A DNA stretch of 64,000 bases, taken from the NCBI GenBank assembly GCA_944385995.1, contig CALWZL010000006.1:16388-80387 (forward strand). Direction: 5' to 3'. Both the position numbers and the translations under genes were made by a program. Below the pieces are notes generated by a model, which was given only the letters and a program-made list of their open reading frames with translations, made no database searches and had not been told where the DNA came from. This stretch comes from an uncultured Faecalibacterium sp. (lineage in GTDB: Bacteria; Bacillota; Clostridia; Oscillospirales; Ruminococcaceae). Numbering within the stretch: the first letter of the stretch is position 1; each line of letters opens with the position of its first letter. This document shows positions 1-8,291 of this stretch, piece after piece.

Positions 1-191
1 TCTTTTTTCTGATATGCCAATTTACCTTTTCGCGCTGCTGCGCAGGAAAGCCCCCGAAGCCTTCAGGCCCCGGGGCACGCCGCATCTCTTTGATTCCCCC
101 CGGCGCAGGCCGGGGCTTGCCGTCCTGTGCCTGTTCAGCGCAGACGGCGGCCCCGTTCATGCGCAAAATCCGTTTCGGGGCGGCCAGTCCA
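1..191. other. Intergenic edge, no supported gene
   Basis: No reading frame here has a convincing ribosome site or recognisable product. On the minus strand, downstream of the Cys-rich gene, two GC-rich inverted repeats (about 48-84 and 97-116) could end its transcript. Their T-tracts are poor, so they are only weak terminator candidates. Confidence 0.4.
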
Positions 192-557
192 TCAGAGGGA
201 CGGGGTCTCGGGGGTCTCCACCGGCGGGACGCTCTCGCAGCCGGCGCAGATGTCCTGCCCGGAAGCGCCGTTGCAGCTGATGTAGCTGTCGCCCACGGTG
301 GCTACCGCGCCGAACTCCACCGGCACCGCCACACAGATGTTCTGGGTGATGGTGAAAAAGCAGGAGCCATTTTTCACCCCGTCGCAGACCTCGCGGCCGG
401 GGGTCACCACCGGATCGCCGCAGCACTTGGTGGTGGTGGACCCTGCCTCTGCAAAGGGGGTCACCGTCACCGGCACGCAGACGGATGCCGACTGATAGCC
501 CACCGCGGGGCAGGTCTGGGTTTCACTGGCGGTTCTGGGGACATTGTTGTTGCACAT
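192..557 (-). CDS. Small cysteine-rich protein of unknown function
   Basis: A 121-residue protein preceded by a good AAAGGAG site. It has no signal peptide or membrane segment. Cysteines are spread along the chain (the N-terminal MCNNN, a CC pair near residue 45, and CAGC near the end), and the sequence is rich in Val, Thr and Pro with short hydrophobic strands such as VCVPVTVTPFA. This suggests a disulfide- or metal-stabilised beta-rich protein. I do not recognise the family with confidence. A structural or spore-surface role is conceivable, but nothing nearby supports it. It is read toward the window edge, downstream of tRNA-Thr and its terminator. Confidence 0.6.
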   Translation of the reverse strand: MCNNNVPRTASETQTCPAVGYQSASVCVPVTVTPFAEAGSTTTKCCGDPVVTPGREVCDGVKNGSCFFTITQNICVAVPVEFGAVATVGDSYISCNGASGQDICAGCESVPPVETPETPSL

Positions 558-640
558 GGAAGAAAACTCCTTTCAAAAATGATGGCTGTTTTCATCCTAT
601 GCCCCAGCGGTCCAAAGCGTTCCCGCCGCCGGTCCCCCGC

Positions 641-684
641 CCCAAAACAAAACCGCCCTCCCCGAAGCGGAGAGAGCGGTTTTT
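641..684 (-). terminator. Rho-independent terminator after tRNA-Thr
   Basis: On the minus strand a GC-rich stem (arms near 651-660 and 671-681, TTCG-type loop) is followed by TTTTGTTTT. It lies directly downstream of the tRNA gene and ahead of the Cys-rich gene. Confidence 0.75.
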
Positions 685-688
685 GGCA

Positions 689-764
<76 letters not shown>

Positions 765-779
765 GCAACTGCGGGTTGT

Positions 780-808
780 ATTATAGCATACTACGCGCAG
801 CTTTGCAA
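780..808 (-). promoter_or_regulatory. Promoter of tRNA-Thr
   Basis: Minus-strand TTGCAA (803-808), a 17-bp spacer and a perfect TATAAT (780-785) lie about 15 bp before the tRNA 5' end. Confidence 0.85.
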
Positions 809-817
809 GGGGTAAAT

Positions 818-2116
818 TCAGGATTTTCTCAACTTTTCCTGTTTTTCTTTCCCATGGGCTCCCTGGGCCCGGGGCAGCGAGCCGTCTGGGGCCACTTCCA
901 GGGACATCTGGGCCCGCTTGTCCCGCCGGTAATGGGTGGGGGTGAGGCCGGTGGCGCTCTTGAACATCTTGGTAAAGTAATTCACATCCAGAATTCCCAC
1001 CTCCTCGGCCACCATGGCCACCCGGGCGTTGGTGGTCAGCAGCAGCTTGGCGGCCCGCTCCATCCGGCGGCTGCTGATGTAGTCGGTGAGGGTCTGGCCG
1101 GTCTCCTGTTTAAAGACGCTGGATAAATAGCTGGGGCTGATGTAGCACTGGGCCGCCAGACTTTTGAGGGAGAGGTCCGAATCCATGTGGAGGTTGATCT
1201 GGTTGATGACCTTTTGAATCAAGGGGCTGTACTGCCGCAGGGAGTACTTCTGGACATAGAGACAGTACTCTTTCACCATCCGAACCCGGAGCCGTTCCCC
1301 TTCTTCCAGACTGGTGAGGGCCTCGATCTCGATGGCGAACCGGGCCGAGATCTGGTCAATGTAATAGGGGTGGACGCTGGCCTGCTCGATGGATTTGCGG
1401 AGCAGGCTGTTGAGGATGATGGAAAAGTTTTTGAAATCCCGCAGCAGGCTGTGGAGCCGCGGCGTCACCTGGAACCGCCGGAAACTCTCATACGCTCCCA
1501 GGGCCGACGCCGAGTCCCCTTTCGCCACCGCCTGGAGCATCTTGTTTTCGGCGGCGTACCGCTCGGCCACCAGCTCGGCGGGCAGATCCTCGGTGAAGGA
1601 TGTGTCGCTGAAGCTCTCCAGCCCGGGGCGGAAATTCATCGGCATGAACTCCCGCCACTCCTCGGTTTTCAATTCTCCCTCGGGGTACAAAAGGGATATC
1701 ACCGCAAACAAGGTGCTCTTGATGGCAATGTCGTCGATCTGCCGCACCCGGTTGTGGTATTCCTCGATGACCTTCTGGGCCTTCTCGTCCAGATAGGTAT
1801 TGCACCAGGCGATGGATTCGGGCGACCGGGGCCCTTCCGCCCAGGGCCCGATGCAATAGAGGGTATCCTTTTCGTCGGGCAGGAGAAACAGCGCAAACCG
1901 CAGCTCAAACACCCCCCGGGCAAATACCAGGGTCCGGGCCGGCACCTGATGAAGCAGCATGTCGCCGAAGGCCTTCCAGTCAAAGGCGGGGTCCAGGGCC
2001 CGGCGCAATCCGTAGTCGAAGTTTTCGATCCCGTCAAAGGGGGGCGTCATCCGGGTCAGCCCCAGATTCTGCGCACTGGTCAGTTTTTCCAGCACCCGGC
2101 TGATCTCCACATTCAA
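818..2116 (-). CDS. AraC-family transcriptional regulator
   Basis: A DNA-binding regulator of 432 residues from the chosen start. The last 100 or so residues form a clear AraC/XylS double helix-turn-helix (INLHMDSDLSLKSLAAQCYISPSYLSSVFK, then VAMVAEEVGILDVNYFTKMFKSATGLTPTHYR; each quoted in part). The N-terminal 300 residues are a long sensor region without a recognised ligand domain, typical of Clostridia AraC proteins controlling sugar use. The TTG start at 2116 is chosen because GAGGTGAT lies just before it; in-frame starts at 2158 or 2287 lack a good site. It is divergent from the GH3-SDR-GH2 genes, which carry paired direct repeats upstream and are its likely targets (inference). Confidence 0.85.
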   Translation of the reverse strand: MNVEISRVLEKLTSAQNLGLTRMTPPFDGIENFDYGLRRALDPAFDWKAFGDMLLHQVPARTLVFARGVFELRFALFLLPDEKDTLYCIGPWAEGPRSPESIAWCNTYLDEKAQKVIEEYHNRVRQIDDIAIKSTLFAVISLLYPEGELKTEEWREFMPMNFRPGLESFSDTSFTEDLPAELVAERYAAENKMLQAVAKGDSASALGAYESFRRFQVTPRLHSLLRDFKNFSIILNSLLRKSIEQASVHPYYIDQISARFAIEIEALTSLEEGERLRVRMVKEYCLYVQKYSLRQYSPLIQKVINQINLHMDSDLSLKSLAAQCYISPSYLSSVFKQETGQTLTDYISSRRMERAAKLLLTTNARVAMVAEEVGILDVNYFTKMFKSATGLTPTHYRRDKRAQMSLEVAPDGSLPRAQGAHGKEKQEKLRKS

Positions 2117-2360
2117 TCCAATCACCTCTTGTTCCCCATATCTCCTTTTTGATCCCATCCGTCCCGGACGGGTCCATTCTTCTCCGCTTTTCCCGCCATT
2201 CCCTGGCGCATGATTATACAACTTTTCCATCATATTATAACACAAAACTTGATGGCAGAAAAGAGAGCGCCGGCCTGCCGGAGCCATTTGGGGGCTGTGA
2301 AATTTCCTCTGTTATTCACGATTTCTTTGCCAAAAATCTGTCAATTTCAGACACAATGAA

Positions 2361-2421
2361 AAAATTCTACGGATTCTGCCAAAAATAATCCTTCCCTTTT
2401 CCGGGCGGTTTATGCGATAAT
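2361..2421 (+). promoter_or_regulatory. GH3 promoter with paired AraC-type direct repeats
   Basis: Two similar half-sites, AAAATTCTACGGA at 2361 and AAAATAATCCTTCC at 2382, are exactly 21 bp apart. A -10 GATAAT (2416-2421) follows, with no recognisable -35, as expected for an activator-dependent promoter. The same layout recurs at 5771-5830. Confidence 0.6.
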
Positions 2422-2509
2422 AGAGGCACTATGGGGGTTTGTCACCCACCGTCCGCCCGCCGGCTTCGCACACCGGCCCACCCGCGTACCTATGAAGGAG
2501 GAAGGCTTC

Positions 2510-4759
2510 ATGGCAAAGAAAGCATCCGACAACCTCAAATATTACCACAACCCCAACGGCCCCACCATCGGCACCGTCTCCCGCCGGGTCATCGAGAAAG
2601 ACGGCCTGACCTTTAAGGACATCGACGGTACCGGCGAGGTGACCGCCGTCAACGACTGGCGCCTGTCCCCCGCCGAGCGGGCCGCCGCCTACGTCAAGAC
2701 CCTGACCGTCCAGGAGAAGATCGCCCAGCTGTTCATCTCGGACTGGCGGATGGGCGCCGAGTGCCCGGCCCCCAGCGCCGACCACAAGGTGATTCCCGAC
2801 GAGTCGGGCGTCCTGGATGACGCCGATTTCAACGGCAAGACCATCTTCGGCGAGCAGCACCTGCCCGGCACCACCACCCTGATTAAGGACTGGTTCAACC
2901 GCCACCTGATTCTCCGCGCCAACCCCACCCCCTCCTATATGGCCGACTGGCTCAACCAGCTCCACGCCGTGGCCGAGGAGTGCGACCACTTTGTCCCGGT
3001 GCAGGTGGTGTCCAACTCCCGCAACGAGAACGGCGAGGTGGTCTTTGGCATGAACGACGCCTCGGGCGTCTTTGCCACCTGGCCCGGCACCCTGGGCATT
3101 GCGGCCGCCGTCCGGGGTGAGGACGGCGAGTTGTCCATCATCGACAAGTTTGCCGACTGCATCCGCCGGGAGTGGTCGGCCTGCGGCCTGCGCAAGGGCT
3201 ATATGTACATGGCCGACTGCGTCAGCGATCCCCGCTGGCAGCGGACCTTCGGCACCTTCGGCGAGGACCCCGTCCTGATCGAGAAGATCTTTGAGCGTCT
3301 GATCCCCGGCATCCAGGGCAGCCCCGACGGCGTCACCAAGGACGGCGTCTCCATGACCGTCAAGCACTTCCCCGGCGGCGGCGCCCGCGAAAACGGCTTT
3401 GACCCCCACTATGCCGCCGGCCAGTGGAACGTCTATGCCACCGAGGGCTCCCTCCAGAAATACCACATTCCCACCTTCCGCCCCGCCGTCAAGTATCACG
3501 CCGCTTCCATCATGCCCTACTACTCCAAGCCGGCGGCCGCCAAGAGCGCACCCCAGACCGACTGTGCAGGCAATCCCCTGCGGATGGACCCCTACGGCTT
3601 CGCCTACAACAAGGTGTTCATCGACGGCATCCTGCGGGGCCAGATGGGCTTTGAGGGCTACATCAACTCGGATACCGGCATCACCCACAATATGAAGTGG
3701 GGCGTCGAGGCCCTGGACGTGCCCGAGCGGATCGGCTTTGCCGTGACCCAGTCGGGCGTGGACCTCATCAGCGGCCTGTTCGACAACGCCGACGGCCGCG
3801 AAGCCTACGACCGCGCCACCAACGGCTATTATGACACTCACCCGGTTCCCGAGGGATTCAAGAAGGAGGACCTGGTCCTGACCGATGCCAGCCTGGACCG
3901 CGCCGTCACCCGCACCCTCACCGAGCTGTTCCAGCAGGGCATGTTTGAGAACCCCTATGCCGATCCCCAGCACGCCGCCGACGTGGTGGCCAACGAGGAC
4001 GACTGGAACGAGGCCTCCCTGGTCCACCGCGAGAGCGTCGTCCTGCTCAAGAACCAGGATCACACCCTGCCCCTGACCAGCGACAAGCTGTCGGGCAGCA
4101 AGATCTATGCCGAAGCCTTCGCCAAGACCCCCGAGGGCGGCGCCGCTGCCACCAAGGCCCTGCGCGAGATGCTGGCCAACTACCACCTGACCGACGACCC
4201 CGCCCAGGCCAATTACGCCATCCTGATGGTGAGCCCCTCTTCCGGCGCCTACTTCAACGCCACCCCGGGCTATCTGGAACTGGACATCTGCGAGGACAAG
4301 GTGGTCCACAATGTCAGCGCCGACGGCAAGCCCCAGGCCGAAACCCACCTGGAGACCACCCTGTCGGGCGCCAAGCGGATTCCCGAGATTGCGGCGGCCG
4401 TCCACGCCAACGGCGGCAAGGTCATCACCAACATCAACTTCCCCCTGGCCTGGATGGTGGGCAACGTGGAGCCCTACGCCGACGCCCTGACCGCCGGCTT
4501 TGACACCTACCCCTCCGCCACCATGGACGTGATCTTTGGCCGGTTTGCCCCCATCGGCCGCCTGCCCATCACCCTGCCCCGCGGGGATGAGGTCCTGGCC
4601 GTGAACGCCGACGGCATCTGCGCCAGCCCCAACGATGTGCCCGGCTACGACAAGGACCAGTACATGGCCGATGCCCTGAAGGACGAAAACGGCAAGGCCT
4701 ACGCCTACCGCGACGCGGCCGGCAACTACTACGAGCTGAATTTCGGCCTGCGCTACTAA
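2510..4759 (+). CDS. Glycoside hydrolase family 3 (beta-glycosidase)
   Basis: A cytoplasmic exo-acting GH3 enzyme of 749 residues with no signal peptide. The TIM-barrel half contains a KHFPGGG motif (Lys285-His286) and the nucleophile region GYINSDTG (Asp388). The alpha/beta sandwich follows (ESVVLLKNQDHTLPLT), and the C-terminal Fn3 domain common in GH3 is absent. Ser-Asp-Thr replaces the usual Ser-Asp-Trp next to the nucleophile, so substrate preference may be unusual. The start at 2510 follows GAAGGAGG; an upstream ATG at 2492 lies inside that site. It is followed after 29 bp by the UxuB-like SDR. Substrate (beta-glucoside, xyloside or glucuronide) cannot be read from sequence. Confidence 0.88.
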   Translation: MAKKASDNLKYYHNPNGPTIGTVSRRVIEKDGLTFKDIDGTGEVTAVNDWRLSPAERAAAYVKTLTVQEKIAQLFISDWRMGAECPAPSADHKVIPDESGVLDDADFNGKTIFGEQHLPGTTTLIKDWFNRHLILRANPTPSYMADWLNQLHAVAEECDHFVPVQVVSNSRNENGEVVFGMNDASGVFATWPGTLGIAAAVRGEDGELSIIDKFADCIRREWSACGLRKGYMYMADCVSDPRWQRTFGTFGEDPVLIEKIFERLIPGIQGSPDGVTKDGVSMTVKHFPGGGARENGFDPHYAAGQWNVYATEGSLQKYHIPTFRPAVKYHAASIMPYYSKPAAAKSAPQTDCAGNPLRMDPYGFAYNKVFIDGILRGQMGFEGYINSDTGITHNMKWGVEALDVPERIGFAVTQSGVDLISGLFDNADGREAYDRATNGYYDTHPVPEGFKKEDLVLTDASLDRAVTRTLTELFQQGMFENPYADPQHAADVVANEDDWNEASLVHRESVVLLKNQDHTLPLTSDKLSGSKIYAEAFAKTPEGGAAATKALREMLANYHLTDDPAQANYAILMVSPSSGAYFNATPGYLELDICEDKVVHNVSADGKPQAETHLETTLSGAKRIPEIAAAVHANGGKVITNINFPLAWMVGNVEPYADALTAGFDTYPSATMDVIFGRFAPIGRLPITLPRGDEVLAVNADGICASPNDVPGYDKDQYMADALKDENGKAYAYRDAAGNYYELNFGLRY

Positions 4760-4788
4760 GGGCCATCGATTAGGGAGGAAACATCAGG

Positions 4789-5643
4789 ATGCAGAAAAAC
4801 GTATTGGATACCAATTTGACCGGCAAGGTTGCCGTTGTGACCGGTGCGGGCGGGGTGCTCTGCTCGGACATGGCCAAGGTGCTGGCCCGTGCGGGGGCCA
4901 AAGTGGCCCTTCTGAACCGGACCGTCTCCAAGGCCCAGGTCTACGCCGATGAGATCAACGCCGAGGGCGGTGTGGCCAAAGCCTACACCTGCAACGTGGT
5001 GGACGCGGCCAGCTGCCAGGCCGCCGCGGCCCAGGTTCTGACCGACTTCGGCCCCTGCGACATCCTCATCAACGGCGCCGGCGGCAACAATCCCAAGGCC
5101 ACCACCGACAAGGAATACTATGAGGACGGCGACATCACCGATGAGAGCGTCCGCAGCTTCTTTGACCTTGCCCCCGAGGCGGTGACCGGGGTCTTTGACC
5201 TGAACTTCCTGGGCACCATTCTGCCCACCCAGGCCTTTGTGCCCCAGATGCTGGGCCGCGCCGGCTGCTGCATCCTGAACATCTCCAGCATGAACGCCCA
5301 CATCCCCCTGACCAAGATTCCCGCCTATTCGGGCGCCAAGTCCGCCGTGTCCAACCTGACCGAGTGGCTGGCGGTGCATTTCAGCCACCAGGGCATCCGG
5401 GTCAACGCCATCGCCCCCGGTTTCTTTGCCGCCGGCCAGAACAAACAGCTCCTCTACAACGAGGACGGCACCCCCACCGCCCGCACCGGCAAGATTCTGG
5501 CCGCCACCCCCATGGGCCGCTTCGGGGACAGTGCCGAGCTGGAAGGCGCCCTGCTGTTCCTGGTGAATGAGAAGGCAGCCAGCTTCATCACCGGCGTCAC
5601 CCTGCCGGTGGACGGCGGCTTCTCGGCCTATTCCGGCGTATAA
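4789..5643 (+). CDS. SDR oxidoreductase, D-mannonate oxidoreductase type
   Basis: A classical short-chain dehydrogenase of 284 residues. The nucleotide-binding motif TGAGGVLC (residues 18-25) lacks the later glycines of TGxxxGxG, as in UxuB/YjmF-type D-mannonate oxidoreductases, which also carry the LNRT motif seen near residue 42. The catalytic Ser lies in NISSMNAH and the YxxxK pair is Tyr180/Lys184. Such enzymes interconvert fructuronate and mannonate in hexuronate breakdown. It sits between GH3 and GH2 genes, hinting that the cluster handles uronic-acid-containing glycosides (inference). RBS GGGAGGAAAC precedes the start, and a terminator follows the stop. Confidence 0.82.
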   Translation: MQKNVLDTNLTGKVAVVTGAGGVLCSDMAKVLARAGAKVALLNRTVSKAQVYADEINAEGGVAKAYTCNVVDAASCQAAAAQVLTDFGPCDILINGAGGNNPKATTDKEYYEDGDITDESVRSFFDLAPEAVTGVFDLNFLGTILPTQAFVPQMLGRAGCCILNISSMNAHIPLTKIPAYSGAKSAVSNLTEWLAVHFSHQGIRVNAIAPGFFAAGQNKQLLYNEDGTPTARTGKILAATPMGRFGDSAELEGALLFLVNEKAASFITGVTLPVDGGFSAYSGV

Positions 5644-5667
5644 CATCTGCGGGACCCTGTTTTTGTT

Positions 5668-5706
5668 CCCCCGCGCCTGGTTCGCCCCGGGCGCGGGGGA
5701 TTTTTG
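5668..5706 (+). terminator. Terminator after the SDR gene
   Basis: A strong GC stem (CCCCCGCGCC/GGCGCGGGGG) is followed by ATTTTT. It separates the GH3-SDR unit from the GH2 unit. Confidence 0.85.
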
Positions 5707-5770
5707 GTGCTCCGGCGCTCTGTTTTTAAACATTTTATGAACAATGCCGGAAACTCCCCCCTATGGACTA

Positions 5771-5830
5771 AAAATTCTACGGAACTTCCCCAAAATATTC
5801 CTACCTACTTTTCTTTGGGGATGATATACT
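5771..5830 (+). promoter_or_regulatory. GH2 promoter with paired AraC-type direct repeats
   Basis: AAAATTCTACGGA at 5771 and AAAATATTCCTAC at 5792 are 21 bp apart, and the -10 TATACT lies at 5825-5830. The first repeat-to--10 distance is 54 bp here and 55 bp at the GH3 promoter. Confidence 0.65.
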
Positions 5831-5909
5831 GAGGCTGTCACCTGTAGAGATACAGCGGGAGCCGCGTCTCTCGGACCGAATGTTTTTGCATCTGAAAGGA
5901 GCATGACCC

Positions 5910-8141
5910 ATGCGCACAACCACACTGCTCACCTCCGCCCGCTTTTCCAAGGGCGGTGAACCCTTTGCCACGGTAGCACTCCCCCACACCTGGAATGCGA
6001 AGGACGGCCAGGACGGCGGCAACGACTACTGGCGCGGCGTCGGCACCTACGAGATTGCCGTCCCCAATCCCACCGACGGCAAACGTCAGTTTATTGAGTT
6101 CAAGGGCGCCAACCATGTGGCCACCGTCTACTGCAACGGCCGCCTGATGGGCGAGCACAAGGGCGGTTTCTCCACCTTCCGCTTTGATCTGACTCCTGCC
6201 ATGAAGCCCACCGGCAACGTGGTCCGGGTGGACGTTTCCAACGCTCCCTCCGACATCTACCCCCAGACTGCCGACTTCACCTTCTTCGGCGGCCTGTACC
6301 GGGAAGTCGGCTTCATCGAGACTTCCCCCGCCCACTTCGACCTGATGAAGGGCGGCACCAGCGCCGTCTTTGTCACCCCCAGTGTGGCCGGCAACACCCG
6401 TCTGGACCTGTTCCCGGTGGAGGCTGAGGGCTGCACCGTCAATGTAGACCTGAAGGACGCCGACGGCGCCATTGTGGCCTCCGGCTCTGCTCCTGCCGAG
6501 CCCCATCTGGTCATGACCCTGTCGGTCAAGGCCCCCCACCTGTGGAACGGCATGGCCGATCCCTACTGCTACACCGCAGAGGCCTCCATTGTCCGGGGCG
6601 AGGAAGTGCTGGACACCGTGGCGGTGGACTACGGCTACCGCTCCTTCCATGTGGACCCCAACACCGGCTTCTGGCTCAACGGCAAGAATGTCCCCCTGCA
6701 CGGCGTCGCCCGCCATCAGGACCGTCTGGACAAGGGCTGGGCCATCAGCCGCGCCGACCACGAGGAGGACATCGCCCTGATTAAGGAAGTGGGCGCCAAC
6801 ACCATCCGTCTGGCCCACTATCAGCATGACCAGCACTTCTATGACCTGTGCGACCACACCGGCTTTGTGGTCTGGGCCGAAATTCCCTTCATCAGCCGCT
6901 TCATTCCCGGCAAAGAGGCCCACGACAACACCATCAGCCAGATGACCGAGCTCGTCAGCCAGAACTACAACCATCCCTCCATCTTCTTCTGGGGCATCTC
7001 CAACGAGATCCTCATCGGCAAAGACCGGGAGGACCTGCGCCGGAACCTGCGGGAGCTGAACGCCCTGGCCAAGCGGCTGGACCCCAGCCGTATGACCACC
7101 ATGGCCCAGGTCACCATGACCCCCATGGACAGCGAACACAACATGATTACCGATGTGGTGAGCTATAACCACTACTTCGGCTGGTACTTCGGCGAGGCCG
7201 CCGACAACGGCCCCTGGCTGGACAAGTTCCACGCCCTCTATCCCGACCGCTGCCTGGGCGTGTCGGAGTACGGCTCCGAGGCCATCACCAAGTGGCACTC
7301 CGCCTACCCCGAGAACCACGACTACACCGAGGAATACGCCTGCGAGTATCACCATGAGATGCTCAAGACCTTCGCAACCCGTCCCTACCTGTGGGCCACC
7401 CATCTGTGGAACATGTTCGACTTTGCCGCGGACGGCCGCGACGAGGGCGGCGTCCAGGGCCGGAACAACAAGGGCCTGGTGACCTACGACCGCAAGATCA
7501 AGAAGGATGCCTTCTACATCTACCAGGCCTACTGGACCACCGAGCCGATGATGCACGTCTGTGGCGTCCGGTTTGTGGACCGCGCCCCCGGCGAGCGGAA
7601 CGTCACCGTCTACACCAACTGCCCCACCGTCACCCTGGTGGTGAACGGCGCCGAGGTCGCCACCCTGCCCGCTGAGGATCACGCCGCCGTGTTCAAGGAT
7701 GTGCCCCTGAACGACGGCCCCAACACCGTCACCGCCAAGTGCGGCGATGTCACCGCCAACACCATCACCCTGAACGGCGTGGCCGAGCACAACTACGCTT
7801 ACGACCTGCCCGAGGGCAACGAAGCCGCCAACTGGTTTGACGATCCCGCCGCCCGCGCTGCCCGCAAGCCGCTGGACTATCCCGAGGGCTTCTACTCCAT
7901 CAAGGACAAGGTCACCGATCTGCTGGCCAACAGCGAGACGGCAGCCGTCATCCATGACGCCATGCAGGTCTTTGCCAAGAGCAGCATGATGAGCATGATG
8001 GGCAACGACAAGGACGACGATCAGGGCGGCATCATGGGCACCATGCGTCTGGCCGATATGATGAAGATGGCCAGCAAGTCCTTCACCGCCGATGTCAAGC
8101 GCCAGATCAACGAGGCCCTGACCAAGATCAAGAAGAACTGA
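5910..8141 (+). CDS. Glycoside hydrolase family 2 (beta-galactosidase/beta-glucuronidase type)
   Basis: A cytoplasmic GH2 enzyme of 743 residues. An N-terminal jelly-roll (LPHTWNA, FEFKGANHVATVYCNG-type region), an Ig-like domain and a TIM barrel are visible. The acid/base is Glu366 in WGISNE and the nucleophile is Glu453 in GVSEYG. The motif GRNNKGLVTYDRK fits the NxK signature of gut beta-glucuronidases, but beta-galactosidases carrying NDK look the same, so substrate is unresolved; the mannonate-oxidoreductase neighbour mildly favours glucuronides. The last 80 or so residues form a charged, Met-rich helical tail (MMSMMGNDKDDDQGG onward) not expected in GH2. The start follows AAAGGAG. Confidence 0.9.
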   Translation: MRTTTLLTSARFSKGGEPFATVALPHTWNAKDGQDGGNDYWRGVGTYEIAVPNPTDGKRQFIEFKGANHVATVYCNGRLMGEHKGGFSTFRFDLTPAMKPTGNVVRVDVSNAPSDIYPQTADFTFFGGLYREVGFIETSPAHFDLMKGGTSAVFVTPSVAGNTRLDLFPVEAEGCTVNVDLKDADGAIVASGSAPAEPHLVMTLSVKAPHLWNGMADPYCYTAEASIVRGEEVLDTVAVDYGYRSFHVDPNTGFWLNGKNVPLHGVARHQDRLDKGWAISRADHEEDIALIKEVGANTIRLAHYQHDQHFYDLCDHTGFVVWAEIPFISRFIPGKEAHDNTISQMTELVSQNYNHPSIFFWGISNEILIGKDREDLRRNLRELNALAKRLDPSRMTTMAQVTMTPMDSEHNMITDVVSYNHYFGWYFGEAADNGPWLDKFHALYPDRCLGVSEYGSEAITKWHSAYPENHDYTEEYACEYHHEMLKTFATRPYLWATHLWNMFDFAADGRDEGGVQGRNNKGLVTYDRKIKKDAFYIYQAYWTTEPMMHVCGVRFVDRAPGERNVTVYTNCPTVTLVVNGAEVATLPAEDHAAVFKDVPLNDGPNTVTAKCGDVTANTITLNGVAEHNYAYDLPEGNEAANWFDDPAARAARKPLDYPEGFYSIKDKVTDLLANSETAAVIHDAMQVFAKSSMMSMMGNDKDDDQGGIMGTMRLADMMKMASKSFTADVKRQINEALTKIKKN

Positions 8142-8201
8142 TTGCTTTCAACCAAACTTCCTCTCCATTTCATATTTCCTTTCTTTTCCAATCTTCATGA
8201 G

Positions 8202-8233
8202 AACAGGCGCACCTTTTCGGGTGCGCCTGTTTT
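8202..8233 (+). terminator. Terminator after GH2
   Basis: Stem CAGGCGCACC/GGTGCGCCTG with a short loop, followed by TTTT, 60 bp after the GH2 stop. Confidence 0.8.
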
Positions 8234-8252
8234 CATTGGCCGGTGCAGAACA

Positions 8253-8283
8253 AAAGGGCGCACCCCTGGGGGGTGCGCCCTTT
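8253..8283 (-). terminator. Terminator of the phage-like block
   Basis: A 14-bp perfect stem (AAAGGGCGCACCCC and its complement, loop TGG) is followed on the minus strand by TGTTCT. It lies just past the last phage-like gene and ends the long minus-strand transcript. Confidence 0.8.
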
Positions 8284-8291
8284 CGGTGCCG

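Noticed and set aside
2429-4405. A 658-codon minus-strand frame antisense to the first GH3
   Set aside because: Low-complexity Gly/Val/Leu sequence with no start signal; GH3 on the plus strand has catalytic motifs.
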